64,000 bases of DNA from positions 62,001-126,000 of the forward strand of contig NZ_CABVLY010000022.1 in NCBI RefSeq assembly GCF_902498995.1, read 5' to 3'. The translations under genes were made by a program, and so were the position numbers. The stretch comes from Burkholderia anthina. GTDB taxonomy: Bacteria > Pseudomonadota > Gammaproteobacteria > Burkholderiales > Burkholderiaceae. The notes beneath the pieces were generated by a model, which worked only from the letters and a program-made list of their open reading frames with translations, did not search any database and was not told where the DNA came from. Below are positions 16,551-25,205 of this stretch, piece by piece (positions within the stretch are counted from its first letter, which is position 1; each line of letters opens with the position of its first letter).

Positions 16551-17064
16551 GCGCGCCGTTCGGCTGCGCGCTACGTGGCCCCGTGGTTTCGCAGGGGGGC
16601 CGGGTTGGTCGCGCGGTCGATGAACGCGAGGATTTCGACACGATCGGCGCTCGCGCAAACGACATCGCCGGCAAGGTCGACGCGCCGCCGGGCAATGAGA
16701 CGGGCGAGCGGGTGCGTGGCATTGCGGGCACGGGTCGCTGCGGTTCCGCATGAGCCTTTCGCATATCGACCGGTCGGTCGGCGAAACGGGCCGGCGGATG
16801 CCTTGGCGCAGGCCGTCGTCGCGGCCAGTCATCCGTTCGGCCGACGCAATCTTTCGTGTACGTGGATAAAACACAACAGTACGATGGAATGCGTGCGCGG
16901 CGCACGCACGCGCTTCGCCTGCACTGACGCGGGCATCGCGGCCGGACGGGCGTGATCGTGTTTAGCGAACGGTCGTTCGATCATTGACGCGAATTCACAT
17001 GATTCTGGTAACTTGACGCACCGGCCCGAGCGCTTCGCGATGGCCATTACCCAACTTTCATAAT
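16551..17064. other. 514-bp gene-free region upstream of pntA with dyad sequences
   Basis: No convincing gene was found. The right-hand 220 bp are distinctly AT-richer than the surrounding coding DNA and contain TTGACG at 16984-16989, a plausible -35 element without a clear -10. Two regulator-like palindromes are present: CGACCGGTCG at 16767-16776 and CGAACG-GT-CGTTCG at 16966-16979. No Shine-Dalgarno sequence is obvious directly before pntA. Confidence 0.5.
16966..16979. promoter_or_regulatory. TetR-like operator palindrome upstream of pntA
   Basis: CGAACG-GT-CGTTCG is a perfect 6-bp dyad with a 2-nt centre, 86 bp before the pntA start and just upstream of a TTGACG hexamer. Dyads of the form GAACGNNCGTTC are common targets of TetR-family repressors. 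No such regulator gene lies next to it. Confidence 0.4.
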
Positions 17065-18663
17065 ATGACACTACAGATTGGGATTCCTCTGGAGATAGCC
17101 ACCGGCGAACGGCGCGTAGCGACCGTGCCCGAGGTGGTTGAGAAACTGATCAAGCTGGGGTTCTCGGTGGCCGTGCAAAGCGGTGCCGGGGAGGGGGCGA
17201 ATTTCGACGACGACGCGTACCGCGCGGCCGGCGCGCGTATTGCCGCCACGGCGGCCGAGCTCTGGGCGGGCAGCGATATCGTGTTCAAGGTGCGCCCGCC
17301 GAGCACGGAAGAAGTCGCGTCGATGCGCGAGGGCGGCACGCTGATCGGCTTCGTGTGGCCGGCGCAAAACCCCGAACTGATGGCGCAACTGGCCGCGAAG
17401 CGCGCCACGGTGCTGGCGATCGATTCGCTGCCGCGCACGCTGTCGCGCGCGCAGAAGATGGACGCGCTCACGTCGATGGCCGGCATCAGCGGCTATCGCG
17501 CGGTGATCGAGGCCGCGCATGCGTTCGGCCGTTTCCTGAACGGCCAGGTCACGGCGGCCGGCAAGATTCCGCCGGCGAAGGTGTTCATCGCCGGCGCCGG
17601 CGTGGCTGGTCTGGCCGCGATCGGCACCGCGGCCAGCCTCGGCGCGATCGTGCGCGCGAACGACACGCGCGCCGAAGTGGCCGATCAGGTCAAGTCGCTG
17701 GGCGGCGAGTTCGTCAAGGTCGACTACGAAGAAGAAGGCTCGGGCGGCGGCGGTTACGCGAAAGTGATGAGCGAAGGCTTCCAGCAGGCGCAGCGCGCGA
17801 TGTATGCGCAGCAGGCCAGGGACGCCGACATCATCGTCACCACCGCGCTGATCCCCGGCAAGCCGGCGCCGAAGCTCATCACGGCCGAGATGGTGCAGTC
17901 GATGAAGCCCGGCAGCGTGATCGTCGACATGGCCGCCGAGCAGGGCGGCAACTGCGAACTGACGGTGCCCGGCGAGGCCGTGGTGCGCCACGGCGTGACG
18001 ATCGTCGGCTATACCGATCTCGCATCGCGCCTGTCGCGGCAGTCGTCGACGCTGTACGGGACCAACCTGCTGCGCGTGGTCGAGGAGCTGTGCAAGGGCA
18101 AGGACGGCACGATCAACGTCGACTTCGACGACGATGCGATCCGCGGGCTCACCGTGATCAAGGAAGGCAACGTCACGTGGCCGCCGCCGCCGATCAAGCA
18201 GGCGGTCGTCGCACCGAAGCCGGCGGTGGCCGCGCCCGCCGCCGCACCCGCGAAGTCGAAGGGCCACGGCCACAGCGGCGAGCCGATGTCGGCCAAGGCG
18301 CTCGCGATCGTATTCGCGATCGGCGCGGTGGCGTTCCTGCTGGTCGGCCAGTTCGCGCCGGCCAGCTTCCTGTCGCATTTCACGGTGTTCGTGCTCGCGT
18401 GCTTCGTCGGCTACATGGTGATCTGGAACGTCACGCCGTCGCTGCACACCCCGCTGATGAGCGTGACCAACGCGATCTCGTCGATCATCGCGATCGGCGC
18501 GCTCGTGCAGGTCGCGCCGCCGCTGGGTGAGCTGGCCAATGCCGGCGACCGTCCGTCCGGGCTGATCCTGGGCCTGGCGGTGGGCGCGCTGACGCTCACG
18601 GCCGTCAACATGTTCGGCGGCTTCGCGGTGACGCGACGCATGCTGGCGATGTTCCGCAAATAA
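17065..18663 (+). CDS. pntA: NAD(P) transhydrogenase subunit alpha
   Basis: A 532-residue subunit of proton-translocating transhydrogenase. Residues 1 to about 375 are the NAD(H)-binding dI domain (IGIPLEIATGERRVATVPE start, dinucleotide motif GAGVAGLAAIGTAASLGA, RQSSTLYGTN). An Ala/Pro-rich linker follows, then four membrane helices (LAIVFAIGAVAFLLVG onward). E. coli PntA has the same single-chain layout at 510 residues; many other bacteria split it into PntAA and PntAB. The enzyme uses the proton gradient to reduce NADP with NADH. ATG 17065 is the only sensible start. pntB follows after 13 bp. Confidence 0.95.
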   Translation: MTLQIGIPLEIATGERRVATVPEVVEKLIKLGFSVAVQSGAGEGANFDDDAYRAAGARIAATAAELWAGSDIVFKVRPPSTEEVASMREGGTLIGFVWPAQNPELMAQLAAKRATVLAIDSLPRTLSRAQKMDALTSMAGISGYRAVIEAAHAFGRFLNGQVTAAGKIPPAKVFIAGAGVAGLAAIGTAASLGAIVRANDTRAEVADQVKSLGGEFVKVDYEEEGSGGGGYAKVMSEGFQQAQRAMYAQQARDADIIVTTALIPGKPAPKLITAEMVQSMKPGSVIVDMAAEQGGNCELTVPGEAVVRHGVTIVGYTDLASRLSRQSSTLYGTNLLRVVEELCKGKDGTINVDFDDDAIRGLTVIKEGNVTWPPPPIKQAVVAPKPAVAAPAAAPAKSKGHGHSGEPMSAKALAIVFAIGAVAFLLVGQFAPASFLSHFTVFVLACFVGYMVIWNVTPSLHTPLMSVTNAISSIIAIGALVQVAPPLGELANAGDRPSGLILGLAVGALTLTAVNMFGGFAVTRRMLAMFRK

Positions 18664-18676
18664 GGGGACGACAATA

Positions 18677-20095
18677 ATGACTTCAAACCTGACCACCGTC
18701 TCTTATATCGGCGCTGCGATCCTGTTCATCCTCAGCCTCGGCGGGCTGGCCAATCCCGAGACCGCGCGCCGCGGCAACCTGCTCGGGATGATCGGCATGC
18801 TGATCGCGGTGCTGGCCACCGTGCTCGGCCCGCGCGTGTCGGCTGCGGGCATTCCGTACGTGATCGCGGCGCTCGTCGTCGGCGGCGCGGTCGGCCTGTA
18901 CGCCGCGAAGAAAGTGCAGATGACGCAGATGCCGGAACTGGTCGCGCTGATGCACAGCCTGGTCGGCCTCGCGGCCTGCCTGGTCGGTTTCGCGAGCTAT
19001 ATCGACACGTCGGTGCAGTTCACGGGCGCCGAGAAGGCCATCCACGAAGTGGAGATTTATGTCGGCATCCTGATCGGTGCGGTCACCTTCGCGGGCTCGA
19101 TCATCGCGTTCGGCAAGCTGTCGGGCAAGATCGGCGGCAAGCCGCTGACGCTGCCGGCGCGGCACTGGCTGAACCTGGCCGGGCTGCTGATCGTGCTCTA
19201 CTTCGGCCGCGCGTTCCTGCATGCGGAAACCATCCAGGACGGGATGCTGCCGTTGATCGTGATGACGGCGATCTCGCTGCTGTTCGGCGTGCACATGGTG
19301 ATGGCGATCGGCGGCGCGGACATGCCCGTCGTGGTGTCGATGCTCAACAGCTACTCGGGGTGGGCGGCGGCGGCCACCGGCTTCATGCTCGGCAACGACC
19401 TGCTGATCGTGATCGGCGCGCTGGTCGGCTCGTCGGGCGCGATCCTGTCGTACATCATGTGCCGCGCGATGAACCGCAACTTCATCAGCGTGATCGCGGG
19501 CGGCTTCGGCGGCGGCGCGCCTGCTGCGGCGGGCGGCGGTGCCGGCGCCGGCGCGCAACCGGCCGGCGAGGCGGTGGCGGTGAGCGCGGTGGAAACGGCC
19601 GAGCTGCTGCGCGAAGCGAAGCGCGTGATCATCGTGCCGGGCTACGGGATGGCCGTGGCGCAGGCCCAGCACACGGTGTACGAGCTCACGAAGCTGCTGC
19701 GCGAGAAGGGCGTCGACGTGCGTTTCGCGATTCACCCGGTCGCGGGCCGCATGCCGGGCCACATGAACGTGCTGCTGGCCGAAGCGAAGGTGCCGTACGA
19801 CATCGTGATGGAGATGGACGAGATCAACGAGGACTTCCCCGAGGCCGACGTGTCGATGGTGATCGGCGCGAACGACATCGTGAACCCCGCCGCGCAGGAC
19901 GATCCGACGAGCCCGATCGCGGGGATGCCGGTGCTGGAAGTGTGGAAGGCGAAGACGTCGATCGTGATGAAGCGCAGCATGGCTTCGGGCTATGCGGGCG
20001 TCGACAATCCGCTGTTCTACAAGGACAACAACCGCATGTTGTTCGGCGACGCGAAGTCGATGTTGAACGAGATCTTCGGTGCGCTGAAAGCCTGA
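18677..20095 (+). CDS. pntB: NAD(P) transhydrogenase subunit beta
   Basis: A 472-residue partner of PntA. The N-terminal ~270 residues hold the membrane domain dII (many hydrophobic helices, including VAAGIPYVIAAL-type segments and the conserved HSLVG region), then a Gly/Ala-rich linker and the NADP(H)-binding dIII domain from about residue 315 (VIIVPGYGMAVAQAQ, RFAIHPVAGRMPGHMNVLLAEA, and GANDIVNPAA). All family landmarks look intact. The gene begins 13 bp after pntA and is followed by two strong hairpins, so pntAB is a two-gene unit. Confidence 0.95.
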   Translation: MTSNLTTVSYIGAAILFILSLGGLANPETARRGNLLGMIGMLIAVLATVLGPRVSAAGIPYVIAALVVGGAVGLYAAKKVQMTQMPELVALMHSLVGLAACLVGFASYIDTSVQFTGAEKAIHEVEIYVGILIGAVTFAGSIIAFGKLSGKIGGKPLTLPARHWLNLAGLLIVLYFGRAFLHAETIQDGMLPLIVMTAISLLFGVHMVMAIGGADMPVVVSMLNSYSGWAAAATGFMLGNDLLIVIGALVGSSGAILSYIMCRAMNRNFISVIAGGFGGGAPAAAGGGAGAGAQPAGEAVAVSAVETAELLREAKRVIIVPGYGMAVAQAQHTVYELTKLLREKGVDVRFAIHPVAGRMPGHMNVLLAEAKVPYDIVMEMDEINEDFPEADVSMVIGANDIVNPAAQDDPTSPIAGMPVLEVWKAKTSIVMKRSMASGYAGVDNPLFYKDNNRMLFGDAKSMLNEIFGALKA

Positions 20096-20101
20096 GGATG
20101 G

Positions 20102-20143
20102 CCGCGCGGCCGGCCAGGACCGCGGGTCCGGGCCGGCCGCGCG
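20102..20143. terminator. Terminator-type hairpin after pntB
   Basis: A perfect inverted repeat (20102-20114 paired with 20131-20143, CGCGCGGCCGGCC class) with a 16-nt loop, starting 7 bp after the pntB stop. GC content is very high and no T-run follows. Confidence 0.6.
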
Positions 20144-20159
20144 CGGCTTCGAGGTATCG

Positions 20160-20196
20160 TCGGCCCGCAACGCATCGTCAGTGCGTTGCGGGCCGA
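20160..20196. terminator. Perfect 15-bp inverted repeat, second hairpin between pntB and hpaR
   Basis: TCGGCCCGCAACGCA (20160-20174) is exactly complementary to 20182-20196 around a 7-nt loop. It lies midway between the converging pntB and hpaR genes and could terminate either transcript. Confidence 0.65.
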
Positions 20197-20283
20197 TGTT
20201 CGTCAGGCGTGACCGAATGCGGGCGGCGTGCTTCGGCCCCGTTTCCGGGTTCGCGGCTCCTCCGGCGGCACGCAGGCAAGCGA

Positions 20284-20730
20284 TCAGTTTTCTTCCAGCC
20301 CCGCGAGCAGGTCGTCGACCGCTTTGTAGACCCGTGCCACGACATCCTTGCCGACCTCTCGCTCCAGGTCGGCGTATCGCTGTTCCAGATCCTGCGTCAG
20401 CGTGCGAACCAGGTCGATGCTCGTCGGCGTCAGGGAAACCAGAACGCGGCGCTGATCCTCCGCGAACCGCGCCTTCGTAATCAGTTCCAGCGCCTCCATC
20501 CGCGCCAGCACGCCCACCATGCTCGGGCTCGAGATCGTGCAGAGATCCGAAAGCTGCCGAGGCTCCATCGGCCCCTGCTCGTGCACCGCGCGGATGATGC
20601 GCCATTGCTGCTCGGTGAGCCCGTGCGCGGTCAGGAGCGGCCGGAAGCGCTCCATGATCTTTTCCCGCGCGCGCAGAAGCATCATCGGAAGATTGCGATG
20701 AGGCGCGTCGTGCTTGTCTTTGACATCCAT
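20284..20730 (-). CDS. hpaR: MarR-family repressor of homoprotocatechuate degradation
   Basis: A 148-residue MarR protein. The winged-helix core spans about residues 35-105: LTEQQWRIIRAV, DLCTISSPSMVGVLARME (recognition helix), DQRRVLVSLT (wing). The N-terminal NLPMMLLRAREKIM is characteristic of HpaR. In E. coli W, HpaR represses the meta-cleavage operon and is released by 4-hydroxyphenylacetate or homoprotocatechuate. Here it is transcribed divergently from hpaG1 across 125 bp that contain a palindrome suited to a MarR dimer. Confidence 0.9.
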   Translation of the reverse strand: MDVKDKHDAPHRNLPMMLLRAREKIMERFRPLLTAHGLTEQQWRIIRAVHEQGPMEPRQLSDLCTISSPSMVGVLARMEALELITKARFAEDQRRVLVSLTPTSIDLVRTLTQDLEQRYADLEREVGKDVVARVYKAVDDLLAGLEEN

Positions 20731-20791
20731 ACCGTTGATTGCGCTTCAGCTTCGTTGCAGCGGGGAATTCCCTTGGGCTGCATGTTCTCTC

Positions 20792-20835
20792 TTGACGCCC
20801 GATGATATCAGGCGAAATAATACTAACATGTGAGT
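20792..20835 (+). promoter_or_regulatory. hpa promoter with probable HpaR operator
   Basis: TTGACG (20792-20797) and AATAAT (20816-20821) are spaced 18 bp, a reasonable sigma-70 promoter. A near-perfect palindrome, ACTAACATGTGAGT at 20822-20835, covers the expected transcription start, and TGATATCA (20803-20810) lies in the spacer. The core ACATGT dyad resembles the HpaR site reported in E. coli, so repression at the start site is likely. Confidence 0.55.
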
Positions 20836-20855
20836 GAAATGCAGAGGGACGAATC

Positions 20856-21626
20856 GTGATGCTTGCACCTGTCGACCATGTGCTTCGCCTGGAGGGAGAG
20901 CCGCTTGCGCGTGACGTCGATGCGCGCACCGCGGCGTCGCTCCTGTCCAGCGGCGCCAAATGCCGGCCTCCCGTCGAGGGCGCCGTTTATGGGACGTTGC
21001 TGAACGACCGCGCGGCGCTCGACGCGCTGGGAGACGCGGTCCATGCCGCCCCCTACAAGGCGCCGCCCAAGGCCCCGGTGCTGTACGTCAAACCGCGCAA
21101 TACGCGGGCGGGGCACGGCGCGAAGGTCGTCGTGCCGGGCGGCACGAGCGGCGTCCAGATCGGCGGCTCGCTGGGGATCGTCATCGGGCGCACCGCTTCG
21201 CATGTCAGCGTTGCCGACGCGCTCGACCATGTCGCCGGATACACGATCGTGGCCGATCTGTGCGTGCCGCACGAAAGCGTGTATCGCCCGTCGGTCCGGT
21301 TCCGCGCGCGGGACGGCTTCTGCGTCATGGGGCCGGCCGTCGTCGCGCGCCGCCTGGTCGCGGACCCCGACGCGCTGCCGATCTCGGTGAGCATCGACGG
21401 CCGGCAGACGTTCCACGCCAACACGGCGACGTCGATCCGGCATGTCGCGCAACTGATCGCCGACGTCACCGATTTCATGACGCTCACGGCCGGAGACGTG
21501 CTTACGCTGGGCGTTCCGCACGGTGCACCCGTGGCCCAGGCCGGAGACGTCGTGACAGTATCGATCGGCGCATGGCCGGCCCTCACGTTTTCGATGACGA
21601 GCGAAGCAGCAGGAGGCAAGCAATGA
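20856..21626 (+). CDS. hpaG1: Fumarylacetoacetate hydrolase-family protein, HpaG N-terminal type (isomerase/decarboxylase subunit 1)
   Basis: A 256-residue FAH-fold protein matching the N-terminal half of the bifunctional HpcE/HpaG of E. coli. Visible motifs are LYVKPRNT, GVQIGGSLGIVIGRTA and VLTLGVPHGAP. Family members use a metal-bound carboxylate site to decarboxylate 5-oxopent-3-ene-1,2,5-tricarboxylate and isomerise the product. The listed start is GTG 20856, spaced 9 bp from GAGGG; the ATG immediately after is equally possible. The stop overlaps the hpaG2 start. Confidence 0.87.
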   Translation: MMLAPVDHVLRLEGEPLARDVDARTAASLLSSGAKCRPPVEGAVYGTLLNDRAALDALGDAVHAAPYKAPPKAPVLYVKPRNTRAGHGAKVVVPGGTSGVQIGGSLGIVIGRTASHVSVADALDHVAGYTIVADLCVPHESVYRPSVRFRARDGFCVMGPAVVARRLVADPDALPISVSIDGRQTFHANTATSIRHVAQLIADVTDFMTLTAGDVLTLGVPHGAPVAQAGDVVTVSIGAWPALTFSMTSEAAGGKQ

Positions 21627-22381
21627 TGCGGGGCCGTGTTGCATATTCGGGTGCCATTCACGAGGCATACCCGCACGAAGCGGGCGTCCGGCTCGCCGAC
21701 GGGCGCGTGTGTCGCGAGAGCGAGGTCGTGTGGCTGGCGCCCATCGAGCCGGGGACGATCTTCGCGCTGGGATTGAACTACGCGGAGCACGCGAAGGAAC
21801 TGCAGTTCTCGAAGCAGGACGAGCCGCTCGTGTTCCTGAAGGGGCCCGGGTCCGTCATCGGCCACCGCGGGGTGACGCGCCGTCCTGCCGACGTGACGTT
21901 CATGCACTACGAGTGCGAACTGGCGGTCGTGATCGGCAAGCCGGCCAGGGCGGTCAGGCGCGAAGACGCGATGCAATACGTCGCGGGTTACATGATCGCG
22001 AACGACTACGCGATCCGCGACTATCTCGAGAACTACTACCGCCCGAACCTGCGCGTGAAGAACCGCGACGGCGGCACCGTGCTGGGCCCGTGGTTCGTCG
22101 ACGCGCAAGACGTCGCCGACGTCACGAACCTCGAATTGCGCACGTTCGTGAACGGCAAGCTCGAGCAGAAGGGCAATACGCGGGATCTCGTGACCGACAT
22201 TCCCGCGCTCATCGAGTATTTGAGCGGCTTCATGTCGCTCGCCCCCGGCGACATCATCCTGACGGGCACGCCGGAAGGGATCGTCGATGTGAAGGCAGGC
22301 GACGAAGTCGTTTGCGAAATCGACGGTCTCGGCCGTCTTGTCAACGTGATTGCATCCGACGCGGAATTTGGCCGCAACTGA
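21623..22381 (+). CDS. hpaG2: Fumarylacetoacetate hydrolase-family protein, HpaG C-terminal type (isomerase/decarboxylase subunit 2)
   Basis: A 252-residue FAH-fold protein with the complete acidic metal site (HYECELAVVIGKPA) and the GYMIANDYAIRDY and KNRDGGTVLGPWFV segments of 2-hydroxyhepta-2,4-diene-1,7-dioate isomerase / OPET decarboxylase. It corresponds to the C-terminal half of E. coli HpcE. AGGAGG precedes by 6 bp the ATG at 21623, which overlaps the hpaG1 TGA; a second ATG follows directly. The two halves being separate genes is common in Pseudomonas and Burkholderia. Confidence 0.9.
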   Translation: MMRGRVAYSGAIHEAYPHEAGVRLADGRVCRESEVVWLAPIEPGTIFALGLNYAEHAKELQFSKQDEPLVFLKGPGSVIGHRGVTRRPADVTFMHYECELAVVIGKPARAVRREDAMQYVAGYMIANDYAIRDYLENYYRPNLRVKNRDGGTVLGPWFVDAQDVADVTNLELRTFVNGKLEQKGNTRDLVTDIPALIEYLSGFMSLAPGDIILTGTPEGIVDVKAGDEVVCEIDGLGRLVNVIASDAEFGRN

Positions 22382-22397
22382 CTGATTAGGATTACCT

Positions 22398-23855
22398 ATG
22401 CGAATCGACCATCTGATCAACGGGAAGTCTGCGGCCGGCAGCAGCTACTTCGAGACCGTCAACCCGGCCACGCAGGAAGTGCTCGCCGAAGTCGCGAGCG
22501 GCACCGCGCAGGACATCGATGCCGCCGTGCGCGCGGCGAAGGAGGCGTTCCCCGCGTGGGCCGGCACGCCGGCCACCGAGCGCGCGAAGCTGCTGCGCAA
22601 GCTGGGCGAGCTGATCACGAAGCACGTGCCGGAACTCGCGAACACCGAGACGCGCGACACGGGGCAGACGATCTCGCAGACGGGCAAGCAGCTCGTGCCG
22701 CGGGCGGCGGACAACTTCACGTATTTCGCGGAAATGTGCACGCGCGTCGACGGGCACACCTACCCGACCGGCACGCACCTGAACTACACGCTGTTCCACC
22801 CGGTCGGCGTCTGCGCGCTGATCTCGCCGTGGAACGTGCCGTTCATGACGGCGACGTGGAAAGTCGCGCCGTGCCTCGCATTCGGCAACACGGCGGTGCT
22901 GAAGATGAGCGAGCTGTCGCCGCTCACCGCGTCGATGCTGGGCGATCTCGCGCTCGAGGCGGGCATTCCCGCCGGCGTGCTGAACGTCGTGCACGGCTAC
23001 GGCAAGGAAACCGGCGAGCCGCTCGTCGCGCATCCCGACGTTCATGCGATTTCGTTTACGGGCTCCACGGCGACGGGCAACCGCATCGTCCAGGCCGCGG
23101 GCCTGAAGAAGTTCTCGATGGAGCTCGGCGGCAAATCGCCGTTCGTGATCTTCGACGATGCCGACTTCGAACGCGCGCTGGACGCCGCCGTGTTCATGAT
23201 CTTCTCGAACAACGGCGAGCGTTGCACGGCCGGCTCGCGCATTCTCGTGCAGAAGTCGATCTACGCGAAGTTCGCCGAACGCTTCATCGAGCGCGCGAAG
23301 CGGCTGACCGTGGGCGACCCGCTCGGCGAGAGCACCATCGTCGGGCCGATGATCAGCCAGGGGCACCTCGCGAAAGTCCGCAGCTACATCGAGCTGGGCG
23401 CGAAGGAAGGCGCGACGCTCGCCTGCGGCGGCCTCGATGCGCCGACGCTGCCGGACGCGATGAAGCACGGCAACTTCGTCACGCCGACCGTGTTCGTCGA
23501 CGTCGACAACCGCATGCGCATCGCGCAGGAAGAGATCTTCGGCCCGGTGGCCTGCCTGATTCCGTTCGACGACGAGGCGGACGCGATTCGCCTCTCGAAC
23601 GACATCGCGTACGGGCTGTCGAGCTACGTGTGGACCGAGAACACCGGCCGCGCGCACCGCGTGGCGGCGGCGATCGAAGCGGGCATGTGCTTCGTGAACA
23701 GCCAGAACGTGCGCGACCTGCGTCAGCCGTTCGGCGGGACGAAGGCGTCGGGCGTCGGCCGCGAAGGCGGCACGTGGAGCTATGAAGTGTTCCTGGAGCC
23801 GAAGAACGTCTGCGTGTCGCTCGGTTCGCATCACATTCCGCGCTGGGGCGCGTAA
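22398..23855 (+). CDS. hpaE: 5-carboxymethyl-2-hydroxymuconate semialdehyde dehydrogenase
   Basis: A 485-residue aldehyde dehydrogenase. Catalytic Cys lies in NNGERCTAGSRI and the general-base Glu in MELGGKSP; the NAD-binding FTGSTATGNRI is present. It oxidises the ring-fission product of homoprotocatechuate to the dicarboxylic acid, using NAD. The position between hpaG2 and hpaD is the classical order, and spacing is short on both sides, so it is within the operon. Confidence 0.95.
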   Translation: MRIDHLINGKSAAGSSYFETVNPATQEVLAEVASGTAQDIDAAVRAAKEAFPAWAGTPATERAKLLRKLGELITKHVPELANTETRDTGQTISQTGKQLVPRAADNFTYFAEMCTRVDGHTYPTGTHLNYTLFHPVGVCALISPWNVPFMTATWKVAPCLAFGNTAVLKMSELSPLTASMLGDLALEAGIPAGVLNVVHGYGKETGEPLVAHPDVHAISFTGSTATGNRIVQAAGLKKFSMELGGKSPFVIFDDADFERALDAAVFMIFSNNGERCTAGSRILVQKSIYAKFAERFIERAKRLTVGDPLGESTIVGPMISQGHLAKVRSYIELGAKEGATLACGGLDAPTLPDAMKHGNFVTPTVFVDVDNRMRIAQEEIFGPVACLIPFDDEADAIRLSNDIAYGLSSYVWTENTGRAHRVAAAIEAGMCFVNSQNVRDLRQPFGGTKASGVGREGGTWSYEVFLEPKNVCVSLGSHHIPRWGA

Positions 23856-23903
23856 GCCGATTCGCCGGCTGCATCCGCACACCGCGTCATCAGGAGACAG
23901 AAA

Positions 23904-24767
23904 TTGGGAAAGCTCGCCCTCGCCGCGAAAGTCACGCACGTGCCGTCGCTGTATTTGTCGGAGCTCGACGGCCCGCACAAGGGCTGTCGCCAGGCCGCGA
24001 TCGACGGCCATCATGAAATCGGCCGGCGCTGCCGCGAACTCGGCGTCGACACGATCGTGGTGTTCGACGTTCACTGGCTCGTCAACAGCGAATACCACAT
24101 CAACTGCGCGTCGAAGTTCGAAGGCATCTACACGAGTAACGAACTGCCGCACTTCATCAACAACATGCGCTATGCGTACCCGGGCAACACGGCGCTCGGG
24201 AACGCGATCGCCGACGTGGCGAACGAGATGGGCGTGAAGACGCGCGCGCATAGCGAAACGTCGCTGGATCTCGAATACGGCACGCTGGTTCCGATGCGAT
24301 ACATGAATGCGGACCAGCACTTCAAGACCGTGTCGATTTCCGGCTGGTGCATGTGGCACGACCTGCCGACGAGCGTCCGTTTCGGCCTGGCGGTGCGCAA
24401 GGCCATCGAGGAGCGCTACGACGGCACCGTCGCCATTCTCGCGAGCGGCTCGCTCAGCCACCGCTTCGCGAGCAACGGCACGGCCGAGCAGTTCATGCAC
24501 AAGGTGTGGGATCCGTTCCTCGAGGAAACCGACCGGCACGTGGTGTCGCTGTGGGAAAAGGGCGACTGGAAGACGTTCTGCGGCATGCTGCCGCTCTACA
24601 ACGAAAAGTGCTGGGGCGAGGGCGGCATGCACGACACGGCGATGCTGCTCGGCGCGCTCGGCTGGGATCGCTACGAAGGCAAGGCCGAGGTGGTGACGCC
24701 GTACTTCGGCAGTTCGGGCACCGGCCAGATCAACGCGATCCTGCCGGTCACGCCGTTGCCCGTCTGA
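23904..24767 (+). CDS. hpaD: 3,4-dihydroxyphenylacetate (homoprotocatechuate) 2,3-dioxygenase
   Basis: A 287-residue class III extradiol dioxygenase (LigB fold). The N-terminal THVPSLYLSELDGPHKGCRQ and the iron-ligand region DGHHEIGRR and VVFDVHWL match HpaD/HpcB of E. coli and differ from the vicinal-oxygen-chelate family. It opens the aromatic ring next to the hydroxyls using Fe(II) and O2. The start is TTG 23904 with AGGAGA 7 bp upstream; no ATG is available before the conserved N-terminus. Confidence 0.93.
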   Translation: MGKLALAAKVTHVPSLYLSELDGPHKGCRQAAIDGHHEIGRRCRELGVDTIVVFDVHWLVNSEYHINCASKFEGIYTSNELPHFINNMRYAYPGNTALGNAIADVANEMGVKTRAHSETSLDLEYGTLVPMRYMNADQHFKTVSISGWCMWHDLPTSVRFGLAVRKAIEERYDGTVAILASGSLSHRFASNGTAEQFMHKVWDPFLEETDRHVVSLWEKGDWKTFCGMLPLYNEKCWGEGGMHDTAMLLGALGWDRYEGKAEVVTPYFGSSGTGQINAILPVTPLPV

Positions 24768-24783
24768 TCATTGGGAGCAGCAG

Positions 24784-25185
24784 ATGCCACATCTCACACT
24801 CGAATACAGCAACAACCTGGCGGACGAGGACAGCATCGCGCTGCTGTGCCGCAAGCTCGCGCACAGCCTCGACGCGCAGCGCGAGGGCGACCAGCGGGTA
24901 TTCCCGCTGGGCGGGATCCGCGTCCGGGCGCTGCGCTGCGACGCATTCTGCATCGCCGACGGCCGGATCGAGGACGCCGCGTTCCTGCACGGGAACCTGA
25001 AGATCGGCGCCGGACGCTCGGAGGCCGCGAAGCAGGCAACCGGCGATGCGCTGTTCGACATCATCAGGCAGCACTTCGCCGACGCGTTCGAGCGGCACGG
25101 GCTCGCGTTGTCGCTGGAGATCAACGAATTCAGCGAAGCCGGCACCTGGAAGCACAACAATCTGCATGCGCGGCTGAAGGCCTGA
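24784..25185 (+). CDS. hpaF: 5-carboxymethyl-2-hydroxymuconate delta-isomerase
   Basis: A 133-residue tautomerase-superfamily protein starting MPHLTLEYS, which leaves Pro as the N-terminal catalytic base after Met removal, as in HpcD/CHMI. The end (ALSLEINEFSEAGTWKHNNLHARL) also matches the family. It isomerises the dicarboxylate made by HpaE. The gene lies 16 bp after hpaD and 20 bp before hpaH. Confidence 0.93.
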   Translation: MPHLTLEYSNNLADEDSIALLCRKLAHSLDAQREGDQRVFPLGGIRVRALRCDAFCIADGRIEDAAFLHGNLKIGAGRSEAAKQATGDALFDIIRQHFADAFERHGLALSLEINEFSEAGTWKHNNLHARLKA

Positions 25186-25205
25186 GCGCGAAGGGCACGT
25201 TCATC

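Noticed and set aside
13692..16874. 1060-codon minus-strand frame opposite the GMC-SDR gene
   Set aside because: Antisense shadow of a well-supported gene with intact FAD and NAD motifs; no domain seen on the minus strand.
16551..17064. Small open frames (for example 16575-16955 plus, 16829-17071 minus) as genes
   Set aside because: No ribosome site, domain or plausible composition; they overlap a region with promoter-like features.
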